DNA of 64,000 nt from Chrysoporthe austroafricana (lineage: Eukaryota > Ascomycota > Sordariomycetes > Diaporthales > Cryphonectriaceae), in NCBI GenBank assembly GCA_001051155.2, contig JYIP02000013.1, forward strand, positions 186,001-250,000. Direction: 5' to 3'. Position 1 is the first letter of the stretch, and the number at the start of each line of letters is the position of its first letter. The notes beneath the pieces were generated by a model. That model was not told the DNA's origin, ran no database searches, and saw only the letters and a program-made list of their open reading frames with translations. This document shows, one piece after another, positions 12,120-23,701 of the stretch. Position numbers and translations under genes: made by a program.

Positions 12120-12369
12120 GCAGATTGTATATAGCAAGGCTTATATGAATTAAGTCGAGATTATATATTACAATCTTTATATATTGCGATAAGGATTGCA
12201 AAGTATAATTTTCATAAAAAATAGTTGCAAAAATAGTTTGATAGGGATTGGGTATTATAATTTTTACTTTTTTCGGCAAAGGCCGTAAAGCTGTAAACAT
12301 TTAGTGCGAGGATTGTGTCTTGTTGTTTCCACCTATTTTGGTAAGGATCGTAAGTTACAATCCTCGGCC
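12120..12369. repeat. palindrome array P2
   Basis: Degenerate copies of the GAGGATTGT/ACAATCCTC palindrome at about 12153-12177, 12193-12216, 12241-12265 and 12340-12366, the last the best preserved. The array directly follows the 3' flank of gene C, and that flank matches the 3' flank of gene D beside array P3. No family gene remains on its far side. Confidence 0.7.
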
Positions 12370-13100
12370 GAATGTTGCCTGGAAACAATAGTTCTCACTC
12401 AACTTTTGATAACTCTAAACAAATATGAAAATTGTTAATTTTACGTCCTTTTACCCTGATGCAAGGCTGAAGTGGTTCATGGAAAAGAACCATGAGGCAT
12501 TGCAATAAATCCCAAACACTGGACTCAAAGCAAATTCCTGCGCTTTTGAGCTACTTGTATATAACTATGTAAGATTCCTCCAGCATTATTACACTTTCAA
12601 ACATGCAAAAATCTCCTCCCCTTGTTTTGGGCCGACATTCACGGCCACGCGGGCCATGGTGCATATGGATTAATGGTGCTATTGGCTATGCTAAGCGGCT
12701 GAGCCTGCAAATGTAATGCGTAGCTACACGCTCCTCCAGTAGGCCTACACCCACATTTCTGTATGTATTTCTGCCCAACCATTCCATGGGTCCTGGCTGC
12801 CTCTGGTGAAGCACAGCATTTCCTGCACGGGATCTCACTGCATAAGCGTACTACTTGTCAGCAAATACTTAAAAAGGGCAAGGCCTCCTCTTCTAGCCAG
12901 TTTTGCCACCGCACATTGTCTTTCTCCTTTTTAGAAGCCAGAGAGTAGCTTCGTTCAGGACGAATGTCACTGGCTTCGTTGTGCCTTAATCAAGACAATA
13001 CATTTCCCGCTGTCTACAAGTCCGTTTCAGCAAACACCGTTCTCGCTAAAGCACGACCCTCTACCCCAGATTTGGCCTCTGGTACTCCGCATTCACAACT
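12370..13100. other. intergenic, upstream region of the HET gene
   Basis: No frame of interest. It contains the promoter and 5' leader of the following HET gene; no specific site is recognised. Confidence 0.5.
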
Positions 13101-15255
13101 ATGGATTCAGATACGGAGTCGGATGTGGAGGAACTAATGGAATCCACACCGTGGAATAAAGAAAACTTCTGCGATAAATGCCAAGGTTTTTTTGCCGCGA
13201 TTCCAAGAAGAAAAGACTATTCTCATTACGAGAAATGGACAGAACTGATCGATTCCGCTGCCAAGGGGTGCCGCCTCTGCACGCAGGTGATGAGCCAGTG
13301 CAGGGTTGACAAGCAGGCATCTGTCCTACAGCAGCTTGCATTGAATCCAGCTAGGAATGATGTTGGTTTGACCTGCAGCATATATTTCGGGTCTGAAGAC
13401 AAAAATTTCATTATAGAATTTCATGTGAACCACAATGCTGTCTGTACAAATGGTCCGCGACATATACCCTTCTACGGGCACCGACTCCCAAGTACGTTCG
13501 GATATCTAATTGAGTGAATGTGACTATATTAATCTTGAATAATTAGCAGAGCTTACTGACGCAAGCGCGGACGAGCTTACTCGGTCTGTATCGAGACTAG
13601 CTAGAAACACGAACAATGACCATACTTGGCGTGTTATTGAGCGCTGGATGTCCAAATGTTCATCGGACCATGACACATGTAGTCTGGGTCATGATGCAAA
13701 GTGGATGCCTACGAGGCTCATCGATGTTCAGCAGACTATGGATCAGCCTTCCGCTTTAGAAGACAAAGTCCGACTCATCACTACCCAGCAGGGACAATCT
13801 GCTGAGAAATATGTCACATTGTCACACTGCTGGGGTGGCAGGGTCCCATTTCTATTGACTAACGAAACCCGTGAGGTCCTGGAAGCTGGCTGTCTGGTAT
13901 CCGGTCTTCCCAAGACTTTCTCCGATGCGATAGCAGTCACCAGGGAGCTTGGTATCAAGTACCTCTGGATCGACTCTCTATGCATCCAACAGGACTCCGA
14001 AGAAGACTGGCGTAAGGAGTCAGGGTTGATGTGCAAAGTGTATAGCAACACATGGTGCAACATCGCAGCATCTGCCGCGAAGGACTCATCCATTGGTTGC
14101 TTCTTTGATCGGAACTCAGAATCAACCCAACCTCTTCAGGTAGACCTCCGAATGAAGGATAATGGAGGTTTCGAACGGTTTCTTCTCCTCGTCCGCGATG
14201 ACATATGGTGGACGTATGTTTACGAAGAAGGTCTTGACCAAAGAGCTTGGGTTTGCCAGGAACGAGAGCTCTCACCGCGCCAGCTCAACTTCACGCGAGC
14301 GGGTGTCTTCTGGGAATGCAGATGCTTCGAGGCTCCGGATTTCGTGCCTGATGAACATGGTCCCATGCTAAAAACCAAAAACCGCAAAGAAATGGCGGCT
14401 CGGTTGGAGGCAATGTCTGCTGGTATCAAATCGCATCAGTCTGGCAAAGATTATGAAGATGGTGACGATAAGGTCTATAAACCTTGGGAAAAGATCGTAC
14501 AAGCATATTTCGGGGCTGGACTAACGCAAATAAAAGACAGATTGGTTGCGATATCTGGGCTGGCCAAGAAGATGCAAGAGATATCAGGCGATGAATACCT
14601 CTGCGGGCTATGGAAGGGCAGGATTCATCAACAACTTTGCTGGAGAGTCGTCAAAATCCCGAATATGAACAAGAATGATAATGAGTCTGCGTTGCCTGTC
14701 CGGCCACACCCGCTTCTCGCACCGACATGGAGCTGGGCGTCGATAACGCGGCCAGTCGAATTCGATCCGTATATTAGATCCAGCAAGGAACTGGCGACAG
14801 TCGTGGACGTGAAATTGAAGCACATGACAGATGATCCTATGGGTCAATTCTGTGAGAGTTATCTCCGGCTACGTGCTTTACTTTGGTCAACCGTTTTGCC
14901 ACGCAGTGACAAAGGGAAGTACGCCGCAGGTGAAATAATATGCATCAACGTTTTAGGGATTTACGCGGGGTCAGGTATTTACTGTGTTTTCGATGATGAT
15001 GTCGACAATACTGGCGTTCAGCAAGACATAACTATGGTCCTTATTGTCAAAACCATGTTCAAGATGTGTGGGCTGCTCCTACAATCAGTCGGAGATGGCA
15101 ATCGGTCTGGGGAATTGGAATTCGAAAGAATCGGGTATTGGGAGGGATTCATCATGAAATCGACTGACTTTGAAATTTCAAAAGCTCAGGAAGAATTAGA
15201 AGGTCTAGCTGGGCAAGGCGGATCTCCTACCTACCAAGATATCATTATCTATTAG
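13101..15255 (+). CDS. HET-domain protein, two exons, intact
   Basis: Exons 13101-13491 and 13550-15255 (intron 13492-13549, donor GTACGT, acceptor TAGCAG) join to 698 aa. Residues ~10-150 carry a Cys-containing N-terminal region (FCDKCQGF, GCRLC) common in HET proteins. The HET domain follows at about 215-370: YVTLSHCWGG, then KYLWIDSLCIQQDSEEDW, with RAWVCQERELSPR after it. The motif HPLLAPTWSWASI lies toward the C-terminus, as usual for this subfamily. HET proteins mediate non-self recognition and programmed cell death after hyphal fusion, usually with a partner. No stops or frameshifts are seen, in contrast to the HET pseudogene at 2.6-4.6 kb. Confidence 0.9.
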
Positions 15256-16148
15256 CTCAAATATAGCCAACTTCACCGCCGATGCCATCCCTAGAACCAA
15301 GCCAATTTATATACTGTCAAATCGAAGAAGCCATTTTTGCTTAACTGCAACATCGCAATAATACCAGAACGCTGCCGACTAAAGGGACGGCGAAACGTCG
15401 AAAATGAATCTGTTCAAGCATTTCCGAAATTCAAAACTTCATAAGCTGATGGCTTTTGGAATGCTCGATGTTTACATATCAAATTGCGTTTGATGTAAGC
15501 CTTTACGGCAGCGAACTGAAATACTTTAGACAGGCTGGCCCTGGAAGTATTAAGCTTGATGCTAGTGCCAAAGGTAAATATAAGAAATGTTAAAATAATT
15601 CGCATTGCGATACTTCCGCTCAAAGCACAGCATTGCAAACCTGTATCAATTCGAAAAAGCACACGAGCAAGCGAAAGCAAATATATTATGCAAATGGTCA
15701 GTGTACATTTAATTTCAAACGTATATTTATAAGTCGCCTAGATGCTCTCTCTGTCACTCTATACATACACAATATGCATTGGAATATAAAAGACATTCAT
15801 AATATATAACGTTAATAATAGCTATTATTTAGTGAGGTTGATATAAAATTTAAATATCCCACATTATCTGAAAGCTAATTTTATCTTTTTACGCTTTGTA
15901 TTTTCTATAAATATTGTTATATTTCTCGGGAGCTCTATGCACATGACAACAACTTAAAGCCGGAAAATCAAACTATTTTTAATATATAATAAAAACTGAT
16001 TGATAATAATACCGGAAAAGTATATATATTGTATGAACAAAACTGTCTTTGCAATTCATATCTTCCAACGCCACAGCACAGAAACAGTTCGCCGAAGCCA
16101 ACTACAATACGTCTTTCACTCTTTCAATCCTGCATTGAATCCGCCAAC
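15256..16148. other. AT-rich intergenic
   Basis: Strongly AT-rich, especially 15700-16030. A minus-strand frame around 15414-15605 could give a short protein beginning MRIILTFLIF, with a signal-like start, but there is no other support, so it is not called. Confidence 0.4.
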
Positions 16149-16657
16149 ATGCGTGTCTCCGTCATTTCTTTCATCGTGGTCTCGATGACCTCCGCTCTTG
16201 CCCAAGCAAGCACGGATGCAAGCGAGGCGGCTGTGAGCAAGCGCGTATGTGTGGAGTCGCGCATGAATTACATCTTGGCTCAAGAGCAGCTCGGCTGACA
16301 AAATTGGCAGCAACTTGCTCCGTCCATTGAAACAGCGCTATGCAACGTCGGATGCCACGTGCTCGACGCGGTTCCGCAGGCCGCTACTGCTTGCAATTCG
16401 GTGTGTGGTGCTCACAGTACTAAAGAAAAGCGCCTCGTGAGTACATTCCGAAGTCGAATAAAAGATCAACGCAGCTAAATGAAGCCTTGGCGCAGAACAT
16501 CGGCAAAATCATCCAGAAAGGGCTGTGCACAGTCGGATGCCGTGTGATCGGGGAGTTTCCAGTGGCGGCCACTGCTTGCAGTGCGGCTTGTGGGAGTGCT
16601 GGTGACAACCAGGGCGACCAGGGCAACCAGGGCAACCAGAGCCAGGTTGAGACGTAG
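16149..16657 (+). CDS. small secreted protein with two Kex2-bounded Cys units
   Basis: Three exons: 16149-16244, 16311-16436 and 16475-16657, giving 134 aa. Intron 1 (66 nt) has donor GTATGT and branch GCTGAC. Intron 2 is only 38 nt (donor GTGAGT). Both are phase 0 and fall at a Lys-Arg: exon 1 ends SKR and exon 2 ends KEKRL. Residues 1-20 are a signal peptide (MRVSVISFIVVSM...). Exons 2 and 3 encode related units: CNVGC, 11 residues, ATACNSVCG and CTVGC, 11 residues, ATACSAACG. The tail is Gly/Asn/Gln-rich. The design suggests a Kex2-cleaved precursor releasing two four-cysteine peptides, produced by exon duplication. A small secreted effector or antimicrobial peptide is possible; no family is recognised. 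Confidence 0.7.
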
Positions 16658-17739
16658 ACAGCTGCTCTGGAGCAAGCTTTTTTCGGAAGGGTGAGAGGAT
16701 CTGTTAAAGCTTTAGGACATTCTTGAAGCTCCCGTGGACGTTTTATGAAGCCAAAGCTGCCATTCGTTATTTTCAATAAAAAACATTCGTTTTGCTACGG
16801 TTCATGATTGATTTATCAGCAAGTGAAAGCTGAGCGGGAAGAAAGCGAATAAAAGTTTTCAAACAGATATCGGAATGCCACGGCCATCCTGCCCGTCGTA
16901 ACGCTGGTCCTCAAAGCCTCAACTGCATCGCAAATAGTCACTTGGAGTTACGTTTCTGGCGGCATCTTCTATACGTCTGCCCGCCTGCATTCAGCCCGAT
17001 ATGCGGTTTTAATTTGCAAGGCTGCTATTAGACGACTTCAGCTTGCTTATGCAGTATGCTTACACTGGAGTTTTGACGGTTAGAGAGATCTCTGTGGTAG
17101 CGCACTCACTCCACCTCGCAATATCAGGATCCTATGAGAGCAAACCGCCAGACGTGTCTGTTCTATTTGTGTAGCCCACTTGGTGTCGCTATGCGAGAGA
17201 TATGTATTTGCGAAACCACGCTGAGACTGTTCAAATTAGCATCAGGCGTGATGCCGTTGAAAGAAAGAAGCGAATGGTTTGGACCGTTGACGCTCCGGTG
17301 GGGCACAACGGGCTCCGCACTACATTCACTCACTCATAGGCACTGTTAGTTCGAAACGCCCAAACATCGCATTTGTCGTATTCAGAACTATCTATCGGTC
17401 AAGTGATTCCAAGTAATTTCGGGTGTCAGTAACAATTCAGCTACTTGTACAATTTCAGGTGTAGGTCTCGTCAATCGAGAGCTACTATGCAGGCCGCATT
17501 GAGCTGGGATGGATATCGGCACCGTACGAAGCACAGTATATACAGTCATGCTGCACAGTTACATTTAGACCGTACAAAGCACAGTATAAACAATCACTCT
17601 GCACAGTCACTACCAGGCCGTACCAATAACATGCTAGCGCTACTTACTAAGGACCTTGGCCTGACCTACGTAACCACGACGGCCTCGGGTTTTGGTCCCT
17701 CTTGTACCGGGACCCGACCTCCCTAAACAGCACCAGATC
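16658..17739. other. intergenic, upstream region of the HNH gene
   Basis: No gene seen. It contains the 48-bp repeats listed separately. Confidence 0.5.
17522..17630. repeat. 48-bp tandem repeat in HNH promoter
   Basis: CCGTAC recurs at 17522, 17570 and 17618 with exact 48-base spacing. The units share AAGCACAGTATA and CTGCACAGT. Two full copies and a partial third end about 110 bases before the HNH start. Confidence 0.8.
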
Positions 17740-19254
17740 ATGGCGAACGATACGCGATGCGGGATCCAGCTCAGAGGCCCTGCGGCAATCCCGCCGTCCA
17801 TGTCGGATCCGCCCAAGATCGAGTTCTTGCACCCTCACCACAGCGGACCCGATGCCCTCTTCCGGCTGCCGAGGCTCGACTCGACCTCGTCGGTACCCTC
17901 CGGCGTGCACTATCGCACTGCGTTACTCGCATGCCAGATCGTGGCCAACAACGCTTTCCACGGCTATCTGGCAACAGACCGTGATGGGTGCGCCCCCGTT
18001 ACTGTGCAGCACGATGACGACCTCCTCACGCGCGACAAATACTGGTTCATAGCAGACGCCGACAAGCCCCGCGACGACTACCCCGTTGTCCCAAGATTTG
18101 AAGACTGGATCTTTCCCCTCGATGAATTTCAACATCTGCGATGGCGCCCGGAGCCTGCGACTGGCCAAGACCGAGACCAAGACCAAATCCAAGCTCGACA
18201 GCCTCGCTCCAACGAACCTGCTCCGACTGCTGCCCAGATGCCTCCTCCTCCCCCCCCTCCGAGCACCACCAACCTCGTCTACTCAGCATCCTCGAGAACG
18301 CGTCGATGCGTCATTTCCAACGTGTCTTACCTGATCCAGGACTCGCACGTAGTGCCGAAAGCTTCTGAGTCCTGGTTCAGCCGCAACTACATGGAGAGAT
18401 TCGGCAGCGACAAGCTGGGCATACACTCGCCTCGGAATCGAGTCGATATGAGACATGACCTACATTACGCTTGGGACAGACACATGTTTTCAATCGTTCC
18501 CAAACAATCTAAGCTTACGATACACGTTCTCGAGTCCTCTAACGGCTGTGGAACATGCGAATTTGCAGCAGAGTGGCATAATGTCACGGTGCGGCGAGCG
18601 GCGCTTGAGCATGTCGCGGACGAGTACTTGTTTGCCAGGTTTGCACAGGCTGCATTTGCCTTGCTCAAACCATTCGTCGTTCGAGGCCTCTCCCGGCGCG
18701 TCGCTCGGCTCAAAGCATCGGCCGACGGGGACTGGGAGTTGTCTGTCGAAAAGGTGACCGGGGACGTGTTGAAAAAGGAGTATGGCGGTGGCGGCACCGT
18801 TCGAAGCTCCAGTGTGAGCAGCGGCAGCCGGAAACGGTCATATTCGCAAGCGACGCAAAATGACGGCGATGAGGTGGAGGCTGACGATTTCGAGAGGAGT
18901 GTCCGTCCAAGGGTCCATGAATGGATCCAGAAGCAAGGGGAGGGTCCCCACGCGCCACAGACTGCAGATTGGCACGAGGAAGACCTGGATGCTGACGCCG
19001 AGAGAGGCCGGGGCCGCCCACGCAGACGACATTCTCGATCGTACGGGCGGGATCAGGCCTCTGACACGGTGCCATCACTGGTGGCGGATGACAACACGTC
19101 ATTAGATGCTCACGATCCGGCCAGCTGTGGAGACACTAGGCCACAGCTGCAAGGCCGTTATGCCCTGCCGCCCGTCAACAGCGCTAAACCCGCGGATGAG
19201 AGGTGCGAGGAGCATGTATCGGCGGACCAAGGCATCCCGGACGTGGGTGGCTGA
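17740..19254 (+). CDS. HNH endonuclease-domain protein
   Basis: Single exon, 504 aa from ATG 17740 (MANDTRCGIQ). It matches the fungal HNH_2-type layout: an N-terminal region of ~130 aa, a Pro-rich linker (PPPPPPP near residue 180), then CVISN...DSHVVPKASESWF and MRHDLHYAWDRHMFSIVP, the HNH core with its conserved His and Asp/Asn. The C-terminal third is basic, acidic and Ser-rich, with RKRSYSQ and RPRRRHSR, probably disordered and nuclear. Proteins of this type are very common in fungi with no established substrate. Intact, with no intron. Confidence 0.8.
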   Translation: MANDTRCGIQLRGPAAIPPSMSDPPKIEFLHPHHSGPDALFRLPRLDSTSSVPSGVHYRTALLACQIVANNAFHGYLATDRDGCAPVTVQHDDDLLTRDKYWFIADADKPRDDYPVVPRFEDWIFPLDEFQHLRWRPEPATGQDRDQDQIQARQPRSNEPAPTAAQMPPPPPPPSTTNLVYSASSRTRRCVISNVSYLIQDSHVVPKASESWFSRNYMERFGSDKLGIHSPRNRVDMRHDLHYAWDRHMFSIVPKQSKLTIHVLESSNGCGTCEFAAEWHNVTVRRAALEHVADEYLFARFAQAAFALLKPFVVRGLSRRVARLKASADGDWELSVEKVTGDVLKKEYGGGGTVRSSSVSSGSRKRSYSQATQNDGDEVEADDFERSVRPRVHEWIQKQGEGPHAPQTADWHEEDLDADAERGRGRPRRRHSRSYGRDQASDTVPSLVADDNTSLDAHDPASCGDTRPQLQGRYALPPVNSAKPADERCEEHVSADQGIPDVGG

Positions 19255-20115
19255 GACTCGGCCAACCTTACCATGTTCGTTTCCAACTTACCTTCGAGAC
19301 CTATTTTCTACGATACCCAAACTGCCCGACGAAATCATATTTAGACATTATAGTTGGCAATGTAGTGAATTTAGACCTTGTCGATCTCGATCTAGCCGGT
19401 AGTATTTTCATTCAGAATTGCGGTTTCAAGTGCGATGCGTCTTTAGCTACGGGAGAAACAAGAAACCGACGCCGTAAAGAAAACACCCGGCGAGCAAGTC
19501 GATAAGACCTTTGAACCCGTGGCAGTAGCTAAATTGCTAATATAAACCCAAGCCACTTTATATTTACAGTTTTATTAGCAATTATCAGCTCTGCACCACT
19601 AGACATTTTTTATTAATGCATCTACCTTTATTACTGTAACCCGGCTTGGATTGTTATGAGCGTACAGTTTTCGGACATTTCGACCGCTTATCTTAATAAT
19701 GATATAGAATGGCATCGCCCGCAGGTATACAAAAGGATTTCATATCGGGATTGATAACAAATATGCTTCTTCACGAATGACTTACAGCTTAACGGTTTAC
19801 AATAAACTGGTCGAGGTAGCTAGGGAAGATTTGTTGCATAGGCATAGCTAAGAATGAAACAAACACGTTATAGTTAGAAAGTTATAGAGAAGGAATGTAA
19901 CGAAGAGAAGATCAAATACATGAATCACGGGCACATACCATCCGAAAGGTGTAGTTCAGAATGTGAACTCCTGAGAGTTCAAAACAATAATGACGAAGGC
20001 CTGCGAGAATTCATATCCACAGTGTAAAATTGTATCACAGAGCCTTTTCTGGACCCGAAACACAATAGCTGACTCATTGTTTGTGACTATTATACTTCAA
20101 AGAATGATTCTAAGT
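19255..20115. other. AT-rich intergenic
   Basis: AT-rich sequence between the 3' ends of convergent genes. No gene or clear repeat seen. Confidence 0.5.
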
Positions 20116-21025
20116 CTAGCGATGCTCTGTACCATGCTGAGCCTGAGCGACTTTTGCCCACGCGTCTGTTGTATCTTTTATACCCTGCTTCACCTGATCC
20201 GGATCATATATGCCATTGGTTGCATGACTTCTATCGTGGACAGTGTTGCCTGTTGCAACAATGGATGAATCGTGGGAAAGAGGTACAGCTGTTGAAGATG
20301 TAGGGACGCCGTTCGTGAATACGGAGTTCTTGATATCGTTGTCGTCTGATCTGGTACTCTTGACAGCGGGCTTCGCTTGTGGCTTTACAATGCGGGTCAG
20401 AGCGAGTATAGTTAAGACGTATTCATACTAGGCTTACCTCGTCGACCGGTGTCTCCTAGGCGACTGGATAATCCCGCGAACCGGCGCCGATAGTCCGGGG
20501 AATATGCACTAGGGCGCCATTGTTTGAAGATGTCTCCTGAGCGATAGGAGCCCACGAATTGGCGCCGGCGGAAGGCGTTCTTGTGGAACAATGCGAACTC
20601 TTGTTATTAGACATCTGGGAAGCAATATAGGTCAAGAGTTGTAGAGAAAGAATATCCCTCTTGGAAGTAAGGGCTCGAAAGGTTTCTGATAACGCAGCCT
20701 TGCGTATGGTCGTAAGGTATAGAGTCCTTGTCAATGATATTGACCCTTCAAACTCGCTCAACATGCGTTGGGCGTTGTCAGATATATCTACCACAAGCTC
20801 GGTGATCGAAGTACAGAGCTCCTCGGATATTGGCGGGAGCTCAGATACTTGCTTAAGTACTGCGAGTAGGTCTTGAGCAGCAATCCTGTAGGCAGCATAA
20901 TCAGAGCTGACAAATCCCGATTTAGTCTGGCTGGTCAAACGGTAAAGTACTTTGCATGCTGATGAGGTATAGGCCGCTAGCTGTGAAGTGGTGGCTATGA
21001 CACCCACAACGGTCCAGGGATCCAT
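20116..21025 (-). CDS. helical-bundle protein with repetitive C-terminus, one in-frame TAG
   Basis: Start ATG 21025 (MDPWTVVGVIATTSQLA). Exons 21025-20438 and 20382-20116, intron donor GTAAGC; 285 codons including TAG 20458-20456. Residues ~1-140 are alpha-helical and resemble the N-terminal helical bundles of fungal STAND proteins and HeLo/SesA-like effectors; this is a pattern judgement. Residues ~145-200 are polar with an internal repeat: WAPIAQETS is followed 30 residues later by YPVA, stop, ETPVD. The repeat shows directly that the TAG stands where the sister copy has CAG (Gln). The exon 2 product is polar, Asn/Thr/Ser-rich (ATGNTVHDRSHATNG). Such helical domains with short repetitive tails are sometimes amyloid-signalling effectors; I infer this only as a possibility. 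Confidence 0.5.
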
Positions 21026-23701
21026 GGCTGAAATAGAAGGCAAGGAGGATGGGGCAGCCAAGGCAGCAGATATAACAATCCTTCGAGCTGGATGTGGAAG
21101 TGAGCACCGACAGAGTGGGAGGGTAAGGGGCCAGGCTTAATTCTTCAAACCGGGAGTCAGCTTAATTCTTTAAACATGGAGTCGGTCGGCGGAGCCGAAT
21201 GGATTCCACGAGGCAGAGCGCGGTTTAGTCTCGTTGCACAGCATATTCATAGCTGCAAAGTTTTCAACGCTATAATCTGCAACATATGTGTGTGAGCCAG
21301 CAATGTAAGCCCCCTCTTGTGCTACAGATGATCCAGGCGAGAATGGTGTGCAGTCTCCGTCCTCGTAGCCTTGAGTTACAAGATCGGAACGCAGCCTTAC
21401 AGAAAGTATCCATGTTTTGAAAGGTTTGTGTATTGGGTCTATACTCAAGAGGGAAAGCAGGAAGAAAGAACGGCTGCACAAGGCTGGAAAGTGAGGAGAT
21501 CTAAGGTCACCAGATGGATGCTTGCCAGCAGCACACGTGCCAGTCCTTTGTACAGGAGTGATGATAAGAGGTTCTCAAGACAAGGCTTGAGAAGTCCTCG
21601 CTGCCTGAGATTGACTTGTAAGATCAGCACAATATATTGCGTATCGCCACATGTAACACACCCAACGAAGCCCAACAAGCCGGTTTATGAGATTTGTATC
21701 CCCTCAGTAAGGCTGTTGGGTGCTCAGCTGTTCAGAATTAGGAAAGTATGCCTTGAAAACAAGTTAGGGAAAGGGTCGGTTACACATAAGGCATTATTTA
21801 ACACACATATATCAAAGCTTCTGACGTGTCAACACCTGAACGGTGACCGGTTGCATAACGGTTCTGCCTTACACGGCTTCAAACTCTTTTTCCACTCTAA
21901 ATATTATTTTCGAACAATTATATGTAGCTGCACAGGCGGGCGGCGCTTGGCCGCGCGATCGAGGCGCTCGGGGGGGCGCCGACGTATGAAGAAGTAAGGC
22001 TCTGGCTCGGGCTGAACCGGGGCAAGGCTGGGAGCTGGCTGCGCAACGCGCGGGCGGCAGATCAGTGCGGCCGCACTTTTTTGTCATTTTTTGCTCCGGT
22101 ACTGGTGATATAATATTATTATTGAATTGATTCAAGATTTTCACCAGGGCTTGGAACAGCCAATGAGCGCTCTATACATCAGCAGCAAATCTTCATCCGT
22201 TGCTATCCGCTTTTCTGCTCTGTCACAGACAAGGCTGTAGGGCTTCATGCTAGTGGGGCGTTGTAGATCCCTTCATGCATTAGGGCTAGCCAAGCGTGCC
22301 GTTGTCTTTTGGTCCAAGGACTGCGCTAATGCAAGGACGCTTTGTGCATTAGTGTTCCATGGTGATAGACTGCATCACTATTACGCTAATGCGAAGGCTA
22401 CGTGACGTGATCCTTAGCAAGCGATCGCAGAGCCTCTAGTCTTATCTTCCGCTAGCCTATTCCTGCTGCGCTGGCTGCTTTTGGTAGTCGTAAGAATTAT
22501 GGGAGCGAATAGATTGGTCTATGAGTACGGCTTACCATCGCACGTGAGGACACTTTGTGCGTTAGCGTTTGCGCGACACACCAAGAATGGACTCTGGGCG
22601 GCAATGCATTGCCATGCAGGGGTCATTTGTGCATGCTGGGAGCCAATGGCTGACTAGGTGCGAGAAGAAAGTCATTCAAGATCAAATAATCTATAGCATT
22701 TTAGTAAAGCTATCTTAACATCATTCAAGAAGCAGGCTGTCGGTTGATTCGTCGCGTGACGGCGCGGGTGATCGCGATCGTGCGGAGCCTTGGGGGTCAT
22801 GACGCAAGTGCAGTATGTAGTCCCCGGCAGGACGGACCCGAGCTCAAGCCGTAGAAAGCTTATATAAATAGTCCCCATTGGATTTTTGAGGCCCAAACAC
22901 CTGATACACATGTCTCCTATATCGAAAACGTCTGGACGAAGGCACATTCGTAGTGCGCTTGGGCGGGAGGGCAGGTTACCTGGGATGACAGTCTGTAACC
23001 TCGGTGGCGCAAGCGCGGCGGGGCGAAGCAGGGCTAGAATGCCCCAAGAGCATATGGTCATCTTCTCACAGGCTTGTCGGGCACCAAACTGCCTTCGACT
23101 AACCATGGATGTGTAGCTGCCTGTACAACCTATTGGGCTGTGCGTGTGGAGGTTTGTATCATAATTAGTAAGATGACCCTTATAGTACTTATATGTAGAA
23201 ACCTCCGGGAACCAGAGATGGTAACCTAGATTGTTGGACATACTCTATTTAGTGAACTTTTATCGATATGCCGATTCCCTTAATAGCAGTAGGAGACTAG
23301 TTTGTCTAGATGTTGGTCGAAGAAGGCGCTCCGCCTGTCACATATTTGCCCTAACATATATCTACTGGGTACATATTTTTGGTACTTCGGGATGACTAGC
23401 CACACGCGTGGTTTTCAGAACGAATAAAGTAAGTAGAATAACCGCTGTCGCCACCGTAGTGGTGTGAGGGGTTTCCCATCCTGGACGCCTGTCAGCTGAA
23501 ATGCAGGAGCCTGGTTTATTCTCCCTTTTTCTACTCGAGCATATTGCCCTGTCTCGTAATCACCATCCGCTTCGCTTCTGAGACATGAAATACCGTATTG
23601 TGTTCGGGCTCCGAGTCCATAAAACAACTGTTAGCGATCCAGATATCCAGTCTATTATGGCTTTGGGTGTATTGAGAAACGAAACATACTGTCCTTGAGA
23701 T
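21026..23701. other. long region without a supported gene
   Basis: Several frames of 90-208 codons exist on both strands but none has a motif or splice support. A short GC-rich block at about 21935-22080 contrasts with AT-rich flanks and reads open (GLNRGKAGSWLRNARAADQ); it may be a fragment of something. Related short repeats occur around 22331-22356 and 22546-22570 (GGACxCTTTGTGCxTTAGxGTT), with further CGCTAATGC motifs at about 22325 and 22391. Confidence 0.4.

Noticed and set aside
16149..16436. Reading the small secreted gene as broken by TGA 16296-16298
   Set aside because: A strong intron (GTATGT, GCTGAC, CAG at 16310) removes the stop and keeps frame.
21371..21997. 208-codon plus-strand frame
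   Set aside because: No motif, unusual composition, and no splice or start context supporting it.
22672..23241. 189-codon minus-strand frame
   Set aside because: No motif or coding-like structure; the region also holds short repeats.
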